Part shown: piece by piece, positions 24,000-34,937 of the stretch
Layout: the number at the start of each line of letters is the position of its first letter
How positions within the stretch are numbered: the first letter of the stretch is position 1
DNA from: Cunninghamia lanceolata
Lineage: Eukaryota; Streptophyta; Pinopsida; Cupressales; Cupressaceae
Direction of reading: 5' to 3'
Length of the DNA: 64,000 nucleotides
Assembly: GCA_027924645.1 (NCBI GenBank)
Contig: BSBN01000047.1
Span: forward strand, 9,300,001-9,364,000
Made by a program: the position numbers and the translations under genes
The notes under the pieces: model-generated
What the model was told of the DNA's origin: nothing
Databases searched by the model: none
Seen by the model: only the letters and a program-made list of their open reading frames with translations

Positions 24000-25136
24000 T
24001 TGAATGGATATATGGCCACTGATTTTTCACATATGTGGTTACCTTGGAGCGGTGTTCCAAATCAAATCAGGATAGAAGCTGAACCCAAAATGAAACACAT
24101 GATTACAGAATATAACAGGACTAATGCGATATTGTATGCTTTTGTGGAACTAGGTGTTTATAGAGTCATGAACAAGGGAGTACAAATTGAAGAAATCTTG
24201 ATGTTGAGTTTTAGGAAAAAGCATGTCAGTAAAGAAATAGTATTATTCATTGAGTCTGATAAAAATTCTTCTGATGAAGAAGACAATGCAATAAATAGTT
24301 TCGGTCAGATCATTAGATAGGAAATGGAAAAGTGCATGGAACAAAATATTCTAGTTCAGTGCAAAATGTACAAAAGCATGTGCAGAATCCATGATCAACC
24401 TCATTCTGAAGAAAATTGTGGAATGTGCAAAGATATTATTGAATATCAATACATAAAATGCATAAAAGAGATGGAACTACAAGAAGCAAAGGTTAATCCT
24501 AATCAACTAGAGAGATACTTTCAGAACAACATGGATGTATTGATTCTAGATTTAGAAGAAGAAACAAAGGACAAGAGTGTCTGTCATTCTGATTTACAAA
24601 CTGAAAGTATAAATATGCAAGTAGGTCAAAATGAATTGCCTATGAAGAAACAAGATAGTACCACACATATGATAGGAGAAGAAAAACATGCCAAAGTAAA
24701 AGGTCAAAAGAATAAAGGAGGCATGTGGACACTGAAATGTGATTTATCCAAATCTAAACAAGGTGCAGGTGCAGGTGTAGAACTTGTAGATCCTAAAGGT
24801 AAATCATATTTAGCAACATATAGGCTACAATTTTCTTGTACTAACAATGTAGCAGAATATGAAGCTTTGATTTATGGACTTATTATGGCTATCAAGAAAA
24901 AGGTGAAAATGATCAAAGTGTTTTCAGATTCTAAGTTAGTGGTCAGACAAGTAAGGAAGTTGTATGCATGTAATTATAAAAAGATGGTTTGTTACAGGCA
25001 TAGGGTGTGGGATTTGATAGATTCATTTGATGCATTTAACATAGCACATATCCCTAGAGAGTTGAATCATAGACCAGATGCATTGGCAGTTGTTGCTAGC
25101 ACTTTGGAACCCTTAACATTGTCAGGTTTAAAATGA
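24000..25136 (+). pseudogene. G2 additional RNase H located upstream of reverse transcriptase
   Basis: After a linker with a Cys/His-rich patch (CRIHDQPHSEENCGMC, 24384-24431), the segment from about 24720 is an RNase H of the archaeal/plant HI type. KCDLSKSK carries the first Asp (24741), then GAGAGVEL, NNVAEYEALIYGL (Glu), FSDSKLVVRQV (Asp) and ELNHRPDALA (last Asp). All four acidic catalytic positions are visible. It would degrade RNA in RNA-DNA hybrids. Tat-lineage elements are known for a second RNase H, but in those I know it follows the reverse transcriptase domain. Stops: TAG at 24318 and TGA at 25134. The frame is unchanged. Confidence 0.82.
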
Positions 25137-27353
25137 TTTGCTGTTGAATTAGTAAATGTTCCTAGTATACCAGATAATGTTACTCATTTTCAGGTATTTG
25201 AGGGAGATCAACAAATTGTGGATTTTCTAACTTGTAATGAGGTGTTTGAGGCTCAAATTATTGATGAACAAGAAAGGTCTGATGTGTCTTGGGATGAAGA
25301 AGACATAATCAACTTGAAAAGTAATTTCTTACCTAAGGGGGTAATTGAGTTGGAACAAACTTTTGACTTTGACGGGGTAGTAAGATAGAAAGATTTGCCA
25401 AAAATTAAGGGAGGTAAGTGTGATCCATATAACCTTGGAATAGAGTAGAGTCCATAGAATGTACTGATTAGAAAGGCTTGCTCTGAAGAGTTAAGAAAAT
25501 AAATTGTGAATGTTCTGAAAGAATACAAACATGTCATAGCATGGACATATGAAGATTTAAAGACATATGATACATCCATCATAACTCATGTGATACCCTT
25601 GAAACCTGATGTTAAACCATTTAGGCAAAAACAAAGGTCTGTGAATGCTATTTTAGAGCCTTTAATCTTTGAAGAAGTGAAAAAATTGTTGTCTGCTAGG
25701 ATAATCTTCCTAGTCAGACATTCAACCTGGGTAGCTAATTTAGTGCCTATGAGAAAGAAAAGTGGAGACATTAGGTTATGCGTAGACTTTAGACATTTGA
25801 ACAAAGCCTTTGAAAAAGATAATTATCCCTTGCCTCCAATAGATGAAGTGCTACAAGCAGTAAATGGAGCTAAGATGATGTCTTTTCTAGATGGATTTTC
25901 AAGATATAACCAAATCTAAGTTGATAAAGAATATAGGTTGAAAACCACTTTTATTTGCAAATGGGGTAATTATGCATATAGAAGAATGCCTTTTGGTCTA
26001 ATCAATGCAGGTGCCACATTTCAACGAGCCATGGACATTACATTTTGTGGATTATTAGGTATGTGCATTGTAATTTATATGGATGATTTAACTGTGTATT
26101 CCAAAGATGCATCCACTCATGCTGAAGATCTGAGAAGAGTACTTAAAAGATGTGAAAGGTAAGAGATTTCTCTTAACCCTAAGAAGTGTTCATTTGGCGT
26201 AACCAAAGGAAAATTATTAGGACATGTCATTTCTAAAAATGGGATATCTATTGATCCTGATAGAATAGAAGGAATAAAGAAATTGCAATTACCAAATAGT
26301 AAGAAGGACCTAAAATCCTTTTTTGGTAAGATTAACTTTGCCAGAAAGTTTATTATAGGATTTGTAGAAATTGTGCAGCCGTTGAATGCCATGCTTAAGA
26401 AGGATGCAAAGATAGAATGGATACTAGTAGCCAAAGCTGCATTTGAAGATATTAAGGAAGCAATTTCTAATGCTCTTGTGTTAGCTAGTCCAAATTATAC
26501 TAAGCCATTTTACATATATTCTTTTGCATCTTCACATTCAGTTGTAGCTACTTTGACACAAAAGGGAGAATATAATGAAGAAAAACCCATAGCTTTCATT
26601 AGTGCACCTCTGAAAGATGCACAGCTGAAATATCTTGACATAGAAAGACAAGCATTTTCACTAGTAAGAGTAGTGAAAAAGTTTAGACATTATATCTTTC
26701 AAAGTCAAGTTAAGGCCATAGTACCAGATGCAGTTGTGAAGATGTTGTTGATGCAGAATGAGCCCAGAGAGAAAAGAGCCAAATGGATTACAACATTGCA
26801 AGAGTTTGATATGGAAATTATTCCAATGAAGTTGGTTAGAGGACAAGCATTAGTACAGACCATAGCAAACATAGATCTGAATTTGGTGAAGCAGCAATAT
26901 GTGTTGAATTCTACTGATGCATCAAGGTGGTATAATGATTTGAATACTTTTCTAATATCAGGGAAATATCCAAGTAAGATGAAATCTTCTCAGAGGAGAG
27001 CTTTAAAGATTAAAGCATAGTGGTACATGGTACAAGGAGGTCTTCTATTCAAGAAGAACCATGAAGGCATATATTTAAGATGTTTAAACAGAGTGGAAGC
27101 AGATAAGGTATTGTCAGAGTTGCATGATAAGTATGGAACTACTCATGGTTCCCATTTAGCCACTACACATAAGATATTGAGAGAAGGATACTATTGGCCG
27201 ACAATGTTTAAAGATACAGAGAGTCATGTTAGAAGTTGTCACACCTGTCAAACTATAGTAGACAAAGGAAGGAATCAGAAAAATCCATTACAGCCAGTAA
27301 TTGAGTCTAGGCCATTTACACAATGGGGCTTAGATTTCACTGGAGTCATAAAT
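25137..27353 (+). pseudogene. G2 reverse transcriptase, RNase H and start of integrase, broken
   Basis: Motifs in order: HVIPLKPDVKPFRQKQRS, STWVANLVPMRKKSGDIRLC, FRHLNKA, MMSFLDGFSRYNQI, MPFGLINAGATFQRAMD, the polymerase motif YMDD at 26076-26087, and LNPKKCSFGV. The resident RNase H region has FASSHSVVATLTQ and LKYLDIERQAF near 26500-26700. From 27027 comes the integrase zinc region (HGSHLATTHKILREGYYWP, CHTCQ) and the start of the core (WGLDFTGVIN), cut by S2 at 27353. Stops include TAG near 25388 and 25448, TAA at 25917, TAA at 26160 and TAG at 27018. One frame throughout. Confidence 0.92.
27349..27353. repeat. S2 target-site duplication, left copy
   Basis: TAAAT before S2 recurs at 28619-28623. 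Removing S2 plus one copy (1270 bp) joins the integrase frame correctly. Confidence 0.93.
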
Positions 27354-28618
27354 TGATGCAGAGCACACAGTGGAAGCACTCAATACAGGTGGTGAATACC
27401 CATCTAACCCATAGCATAGAGAGATAAATACTCAATCAACATTAAATACCCTACATAAGGTCCAAACAATACTAAACTACACACAAATTCCCACTATTGG
27501 TGAGACCATGTATCATCAGCAAACCCAAATACTTTTCCTCCGACACACTGATCATACCAAAGGAACCTTCAAACCGCCTTCATCAGTGAGACTTTTGTCA
27601 TTAATGAACTCAAGTCCTATCATGCCAACATACCGATCACCTTCTAACTTAACTGTCGGTGTGACCTTTACCATCGGTAGACATCTCTGACCTCCTGCTG
27701 ATACACCGATGAGCTTCAACCATCGGTGTGACATCCTACATCGGCAAAATTTTCAACTATTCTCCTGATGCACCGATGGGATTGTCTTTCAGGGTGACTT
27801 CCTTCATCAGTGAATGTTTACCAACATTGACTGATGTGCCGATGGACACACTCTTGACATTGATTTTGACTTCTGTTGATCGGCAACACTTTGCCGTTGG
27901 CAAACTCCCTATTGGTTATTCTGATGGGCTGATATACCTTTCTTTGGTGTGACTAATGCTATTAGTGGGGTTTACTCTATAGTCACCGATATATCATTTC
28001 CTTTCGATGGATCAGTGTAAAGTACCCCTTGTCTCTCTAATACCCTTGATCGGAGAGATCACTATTGTCAGCTCAACATCACACTATCTACCCGACGGAT
28101 TTGTTACTCTGATATAACTCTTTTGACCAAACAACTTACCACAGAAACAACAAAATTCAATAGAACAAAAAATACTCTACTCCTAAGGAAGTCATTCTAT
28201 TGATTTCGAAGAAATCTCCATCAGTGGAATGCTTCCGATCTACATCTCTACAATTAGATCAAATAGAACTTTTTATTCCTCTAAGAATATACATACAAAT
28301 AGATTCTTCCTCTCTCTCTGTTCATTTTTCACTCTCTATCTCTTTCCTTAATGAACATAGAACAACTATATAGACTCACGTTGGCAATTACACAAGATGG
28401 AAGGTGAACCGCCCTACAACCACCTCTGCCATTCGGTTACATTCACTCAAATTGGTTACAAACTTTAATGACACGTATATAGACTTCAACGTTATGTCGT
28501 TACTCAGCCAAGTATGACTCAATATGGCACGAAGGCCTTACAAACATGACAAGACAACTTAGACCAAAAAGAGTAGGGATCCTCCTGGTCCTCAATATCT
28601 TGAGGTGCTCCTGCACCA
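27354..28618 (-). mobile_element. S2, solo LTR of a G1-like gypsy family
   Basis: 1265 bp, starting TGATGCAGAG and ending CTGCACCA on the plus strand. These are the ends of the G1 LTR in the same orientation, so it is probably minus-oriented. A minus-strand TATA box (CTATATAG) at 28366-28373 agrees. The middle differs from G1 and holds many CCGATG/CATCGG words (27632-27900). TAAAT flanks both ends. No gene. Confidence 0.9.
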
Positions 28619-28623
28619 TAAAT

Positions 28624-29437
28624 CCTCCATCATCTACAGGACATAAGTTTATACTAACAGTAACTGACTATTGTACAAGGTGGGCTGAAGCCACATGTTG
28701 CAAGTTCTCTACTACTGAGGTGGTTATCAAATTCCTTGAAGAAAACATCATAACAAGGTTTGGAGCTCCATATTCACTGGTATGTGATAATGGCCCTGCA
28801 TTTTCTTCTCTGAAGTTTTCTAAATGGGCATTTGAATATGGGATAGTTTTAAACTTTTCTTCAAATTATTATCCTTAGGGGAATGGGTTAGCTGAGTCCA
28901 CAAACAAGATTTATTGGATATAATCAAGAAACTAATTGAAAAGAATCCTAGAGAATGGAATACATTGTTAAAGTATGCGTTGTGGGTAGATAGGACTAAG
29001 GTTAAATCAGCCTTAGGCAATGCACCTTATCACCTAGTTTATGGGACTGATCCCATACTTCTAGTGAATTTAAGAATACCAGTTTGGAAGTTTGCTAATG
29101 AATATTTAGGCTTTGATGATCATAGAAAAGCCAGGACAGTCCAAATGCTACAATTAGATGAGAAAAGAGATCAATCCATTGTCATCAAGCAGTGGTTAAA
29201 AGATGGTTTGACAAAAGAGCAAGAGTCAAAATGTTTAGAATATCAGACTTAGTGCTGTGCTGGGATAAAGCACATGAAAAGAAAGGAAATCATGCAAAAT
29301 TTGACAAATTATGGTTAGGTCCATTACAGGTCTCAGAGATAATAGGAGACAATACATTTAGGCTCAAGACCTTGACTGGGGAAGATGTGCCATTACCAGT
29401 TAATGGCCAACATTTGAAACATTACTTTTAGGCTTGA
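28624..29437 (+). pseudogene. G2 integrase core and C-terminus, broken
   Basis: Continues the integrase after S2: VTDYCTRWAEA (first Asp), LVCDNGPAFSS (second Asp), NGLAESTNK (catalytic Glu), LGNAPYHLVYGTDP, and the C-terminal SH3-like part (DLVLCWDKAHEKKGNH, LWLGPLQVSEII, GQHLKHYF). Breaks: TAG where Gln of the PQGNG motif is expected (about 28877), a 1-base loss near 28908, a frame change near 29195, and TAG at 29429 where G5 has Gln. The true end is probably TGA at 29435-29437. Confidence 0.9.
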
Positions 29438-30347
29438 GGTGAGGGTGTTTAGGATGTTCTGTATCATAATGTAAATAGTGTATAGTTTTGTTTGTTTGTT
29501 TTGTTTTTTTTTGTTTTGTTTTGTTTTGTTTTGTTGTTTTGTGTTTGTTGTCTTGGTATGGGTGTTTTTTTTGTTTTAAAGTATGCAGGGGCAGACTAAC
29601 AACCACTAAAAAAAATAGAAAATTTAGAACACTTAGGTTAATTATTTGAAGTTGATGCATAACTTGTTGTGACTGTCATGAATGTAGAAAGTTAGTTGAC
29701 TTGTGAAATTTTGTATTCAATAACTGTGGGTTGAGTATTCAAGGGAAGTTTCTCACAATGACACATCTAAAATCCTTGGGTTTGTTGAATCTACCAGTGT
29801 AGATATTAGGTGAAAAATCAGAGGTCACCCTTGCTACCATTGCAATTCTCAACTTAATTTGAGCAAGTGATCATTCCTTGCATCATGAAATTACAACTAT
29901 AATATCTTATGAAGTTTTTATCTCACCTAAAATATAAAAAATAATAATATGGATTTTATTGAAAATCTAGGTTAAGCCATCTAAGTAACTCTACCGGGGC
30001 TATAGATGCTTGCTGGCAATGGGGCTCTACTTAGTAAAATTGTAACGATAACCTTGCCGGGGCTATAGATGCCTGTTGGTAGCAAGGCTCTATCCAGTTG
30101 GCTATGAGGGAATGACATCAACTATGTAGGTTAATATCAGTCACTAGTTTGTTCAACTTATTTTCAAGATGAGGATTATTAATCATGTGCACCCACTTAA
30201 ACTGAATGGGAAATTCATGCACCTTATTGAATACATTTTGTCTCAAGTTAGATAATGATTTGCAAGAAAGATAGTTGGAAATTATGAATTTATTTCATTT
30301 AGTTTTCTTTAATGGTTTTAATTTAATTATTTTATTTGGTCGCTAGT
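29438..30347 (+). other. G2 3' noncoding region
   Basis: No gene. It holds a TTTTG-rich low-complexity tract (29486-29580) and two imperfect copies of a 35-bp block, CCGGGGCTATAGATGC onward, at 29994 and 30057. A T-rich stretch lies directly before the LTR. All three are shared with G5 (61565-62480, minus strand), so they belong to the element. I see no purine-rich tract at the LTR edge. Confidence 0.75.
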
Positions 30348-30366
30348 TGTTGTGATGCTCACAACA
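30348..30366 (+). other. Terminal hairpin of G2 LTR
   Basis: Arms TGTTGTGA and TCACAACA pair perfectly around TGC at the LTR tip, followed by CGCCCCATTTTA as in S1 and (TGCCCC form) G5. Confidence 0.75.
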
Positions 30367-30599
30367 CGCCCCATTTTACTTCTTAGCAAAATGAGGACCT
30401 CTGTTGTTGCTGTGCTTTTTGCTTGTGTGTGTGGGTCTACTCGATGGTAAAAGGGAAAAGGAAGTGAAGGTTACAAACCTTTTTGAAAATAAAGAAAAAT
30501 AGCATTAATTACCATAGTAGAATAAGGGTGAATTCCTTGTCAAAAAATGAGTGAGGGTTTCTTTTTGAAGCATTTTAAAATTCCTAATATTTTGCAAGA

Positions 30600-31640
30600 T
30601 ATGTGTGTTTTGGGTAAAATGCATTATAAGAGGGTTTGTATGTTGCATATACAATGGTTGTTTGTATGTCAAGTCGTTATATGATTCATATAAAGGAGTT
30701 GTCAGGTTTAGGATATTTTAATACTTGTATGCATTTTGTTAACACTTTATACTTACATGTAAGTCGGGCCCGACAAAGTTCAGAGTTAAAATGAATAATC
30801 GGTTAAGTCCGTCGGATGTATTTTCAATTTGTATGTTTGGCAAAGGGAAACATACAAGGGGATATACAAGACTATATGCATATCGCGGAACTGAAAAGAA
30901 TATGAAATGAAGTTTTATTGAAGTATGTTTCGTGATTTGTATGTATGTTTTGGAGACATACATACAATGCGGAACTCAAAGGAAGTTAAAGTTTGGTATA
31001 AATGATGCATCATACCTTAAAGTATATCGAAAGATGCATTTCACTTTATATACATCGCGGAGCTAAAAAGTAAGTAAATTGTGGTTTATAAAATGAGAAG
31101 TCCGAAAAGGAGATACTTAAATGTTTGTATGTATCTAGATTTGTATCTAAGGGTTTGATATAAGTATTGTTGTATCTTGGAGATACAATTAGAAAGTGAA
31201 GTAGGTCCCATCACTTTCACATCGGGCTTGTATAATAACAATGTATATCTTTGATATACAAGCCGATGTATAAGTTAAAAGATGCAAATATGAGATACAA
31301 GCCAGATGTGAAAAGGAAGTTCAATATAGAAAAGTCTTTGTATGTTTGGAGTGCTTGTATGTTTATGATATACATAGTCAGGATATATGAAGAAATAAAG
31401 GCATCGCGGGAGATACAGAGTAAAAAGCAAGTTTGTATAAGGTTGTTGTATATGCACTTATACAAGATAACATACAAAAGGTGATATACAAAGCAAAGAT
31501 ACATGTAGGGAAAAATGCAAAAGGGAAAGAGCGTTAGTTGTGGTTTCTTGCATAAATGCTTGTATGTTAAAAGATACAAAGAAAACATACAAAGAAAACA
31601 TACAAGGGAAAATACAAAGAAATGTAGTATGTATGCTGAA
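30600..31640 (+). repeat. Field of TTGTATGT-type short inverted repeats in G2 U3
   Basis: Perfect-arm hairpins at 30829-30857 (10-bp arms), 30937-30967 (12), 31170-31188 (8), 31242-31260 (8) and 31433-31465 (9), and an imperfect one at 30636-30654. Most stems are variants of TTGTATGT paired with ACATACAA. A second word, GCGGAACT or similar, follows at 30885, 30969, 31057 and 31406. No reading frame of note. G5 carries the same words in its U3 (46140-46760, 50180-50760, 51840-52180). Confidence 0.75.
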
Positions 31641-32186
31641 ATTAAACTAACGGTAAAATGTTAAAAAATGTAAACACTGAAATAGGAAGCCGAAAGTTTT
31701 AGCACATTAATTGTTGTAATTAATGTCGATCTAACACTCAAAAAGAGTAGAATTTAATGAGAGTTAGGGTAAATTTAATGTTATTTTGCTTTCAAATATA
31801 CATTGTTAAGAATTAAAATTACAGAGAAAGAGAATTGCTATAGAAATTGAGTAGAATTCACCAAGGTGATGAGATTATAGCAGTTGGAAGGAAGCAAAAC
31901 GGTAAAGTAAGTCAATGACAAGTTGAGTGGTCAAGATATACAGGTATTTATCCTCAAAACACCATTACAGTTTAGTTGGGAAAATACATTTTAATTTTAG
32001 TAATTTTGTTATAAAACATAGGAATTTATTAAATCCTTGTTTTAACTATTAATTAATTGGGTAGGGATTAACAAATTTAAAAGTTAAAAAATAGAAAAGA
32101 CAAACTAGGTGGGGTTAAAATGGTAAAAAAAAAGGAAATTCATAGTAAAACCCTAGGTCAAAGGTAAAATGGAAAGTTAAAGGATG
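31641..32186 (+). other. AT-rich leader before the U3 reading frame
   Basis: No gene seen. The stretch contains homopolymer A runs and short direct repeats and leads into a T-rich tract ending CTACAG at about 32199. Part of it aligns in sense with the G5 minus strand near 45560-45780. Confidence 0.5.
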
Positions 32187-32187
32187 T

Positions 32188-32200
32188 ATTTTTCTACAGG
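32188..32200 (+). other. Splice-acceptor-like tract before the U3 ATG
   Basis: TATTTTTCTACAG, then GATGG. The G5 copies have TTTTTACAG, then GATGG, at the same place before their ATG (minus strand, about 45530 and 49657). A pyrimidine tract ending in CAG at a fixed one-base distance from a start codon suggests a spliced mRNA. Confidence 0.5.
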
Positions 32201-34937
32201 ATGGCGCCGAAGTAGAAAAAAGGTGGATACAGGGGGTGAGGTGAAAAAGGAAAGGAAACCACGAAAGGAGATAGAAAAAGAGAAATTACCCTTGCATAGA
32301 GGTTATCCATTCCTAATCAGTATGAGTGGAGTGGGAATAGATACAGATATAGGAAATTATGATGCAGACTATGTTTTATAGAAAATCACTGTTGCATATG
32401 CTTCACAGGATATGAAATGTATATGGAAGAGTGGATTGTACAAGGTTGTAGGTTTCCCATTGGCTATGCAGGCCAAAGATTTATGTTTAGATTGTGTAAC
32501 TCTATATGATCTAGCTACCAAGAAGATTATTTTGTATGACAGACTTATTGTTGATTTAACCATGGAGGGGATTGCAAAGACATTTAGATTGGAAATCGAT
32601 GAGAAAATGAGAGATTTTGATATAGATCAATGAAATGAGGATTTTCATACAAATGAGAGAAATTATAGAGAAAAGATATTCTACAATTAGTATAGCCTAA
32701 AAAATAAACCCAAGGCTGTAGCCAGAGTACACAAGAACTTGATGAAAATATACTTCAAGGAAGAAATCTATTTGATGATCACAATGCTAAGTAGATTGGT
32801 AGGATTGAGAGATGGCACCAAATGTGAGCCATGGATGTTTACTGTTATTGAATTCATAAGAGAAGGAGGAAAAGAGCAAGGACAGATCCATTGGGCCAAA
32901 GTAGTAAGCACAACTATATGGAAACATGCCATCTAAGGAAACAAAAGATGGTGCCCTTCTATCTATCTTCATACTTGTTATATTCATGTGCAGCAGAGAT
33001 TAGACCATATATACATGGAATAGAAAGGGTGGGAACCCTAGGGAATGGTCCTGGTCAAAAATTAGTATATGAGCACTACCCTAAACTACAAGAGGAAAAT
33101 GCATTGAAGAGGTTTGCTTTAGTCAATGACGTGTTTTATACTTACATGGTGAGAAATTTGAGAGAGGAACCTGATAAAAGATTGTCTAAAAATGCAGAGG
33201 ATGCAATTGGATTGCATAGTTCTTGGTTCATTCAATTTGGACATTTTACTTATATCAAGACTAAAGGATTTGAAGGAAAACCCTTCATGGTACATTGGCA
33301 TCCTTCTAATAAATTGATTGTTTTGCAAATTTCAAGGTAGAATTTGAATATCTTTAAAATAAATAAGAGGAAGTTCAATAGAGGAAATCTGAAGTTACCT
33401 TGGGCTATTGGAAGATACTTCTATTTCAGTGAAGAGGTTGCAGGATATTCAAAGCAAGAATTAAGATATTATGGCTTTCAAAAATTTGATTTAGTAAGAA
33501 GATTTGATCCTTTCCATAGGATCCAGAATTATGTTAATAAAAAGTATATACATCAGATACATATTGAAGATTTTTGGGCCGATTGCAAAAATGATAAGGA
33601 AGTGAGGAAAAGAGCTCATAAAAGATTAACAATTGAGCAAATGAGGTCCATAGGTGACATATATGTTCCCCCAGAAGTTCAAGAGGATGATAAACTATTG
33701 CATCATAGTTATGCAGAGGCCAGGCTAGCTCCTATTACAGAGCCTGATTGGTTACAGCCATGGAACACATCTTTGGACATATTGTCCAAACCAATTATTT
33801 TATTTTCAAAGACATGGTTAAAAGACATAATTAAGGAACTCAAAGATGAAGGAAAAGAAATTACCTATCCAAAGGAAGGGAGAAAAGAGTAAGAGAGCCT
33901 AGTGAGGACGTCCAAGGCTTTTATGAGAAGAAAAGAAGAATTGTAGAGGCTAAGATTGTTAAAAAAGATAAGAATGCTACTTTAATGGATCCCTATGCAT
34001 GGGGAATAATAGTAGTAGTGGCATCAGATACTTTTGTAGATGCAAAGTCACTAAGTCATGATGTTAGTGTAGAGGAAGCACAAACTTCCAAAGGGGTAGC
34101 AGGATAGCAAATTAGGAAGGCAATACCAATAAGTTTATCAAAAGGGGAGCCTTCTAAAACAACTTAGGGAATAGGAGCACAACAAGTAGGTGAAAAGTTG
34201 AGTAATATACCTAGTGCCTCCACTTCATCAGAAAAGAGACAAACATATGTTCAAGTGAAGACAAAGTTGGCTAGAGAAATATTGCAAGAGTCAAAAACAC
34301 ACAAAGCCAAACAAACTATTGAAACTATTCACATTGGGAGTGATACTAGTGAAAGCAAAGAAAGAGGAATGTATAATGGAAAGCAAATAGAAATAGAAGA
34401 AGAATCTAGTGATTTCCTAAGTGAAGAGGAAGAATAAGGCACTTAGACTGAAATGGAGATTGAACAAAGTCTAGAGCATGAAGAAGAAAGGGTACAGGAA
34501 GAAGCAAGAGCAGTGGATCCATTTGGTATCCTAGTCCCTCCCAAAATCATTAAAGATGTGCAAGAAGAGGCACATAAAATTGAAGAAGCTGAGAAAGAAG
34601 GTGCACCTAAGAAGATAATCACAGAAAAGCATACTCAAGAAGAAGAAGAAACAAAAGCTGACACCTTAGGTGTAGATGTCTTGAATATTTTGAATATGTA
34701 TGATGAGCAAAGTGAAGAAGAGAAGAACACAAAAAATATGCAGGAACAAGAAAAAGAAGAAAAAGAAGATGATACAAAGTTAAGTTCACCTGTACATATA
34801 GAACAGGTACAGACAGAGGATACAAATAAAATAGAGGATGTAACCAAGAAACCTCGAGAGGAAACACAAACAAAAAATGTTGAAGAAAGTAAAGGTGAAG
34901 AAAAAATAGAGGATACAATTAGGATAAATGAAGAACA
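32201..34937 (+). pseudogene. U3-encoded protein of G2, 3' LTR copy, first part
   Basis: ATG at 32201 (MAPK) begins a Lys-rich basic N-terminus resembling a nuclear localisation signal (KKERKPRKEIEKEKL). A conserved globular region follows: VAYASQDMKCIWKSGLYKVV, DLCLDCVTLYDLATKKIIL, NKPKAVARVHKNLMKIYFKEE, MVPFYLSSYLLYSCAAEIRP, GHFTYIKTKGFEGKPF. Then comes HIEDFWADCKNDKEV and the acidic region, where COPIA2 interrupts it at 34937. Damage: TAG after MAPK, a one-base gain near 32217, TAG at 32379, TGA at 32631, a shift near 32890-32930, TAG at 33338, a one-base loss near 33885 relative to the 5' LTR copy, and TAGs near 34105, 34165, 34435 and 34444. A distant tie to plant mobile-domain or Transposase_32-like proteins is conceivable but unproven. 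Confidence 0.72.
34933..34937. repeat. COPIA2 target-site duplication, left copy
   Basis: GAACA here and at 41920-41924 flank COPIA2. The uninterrupted 5' LTR (18730-18736) has a single copy in the same context. Confidence 0.95.

Noticed and set aside
29486..29580. TTTTG repeat tract as a possible CRISPR-like or regulatory array
   Set aside because: It is simple low-complexity sequence without spacers. It is only shared with G5 as part of the element.
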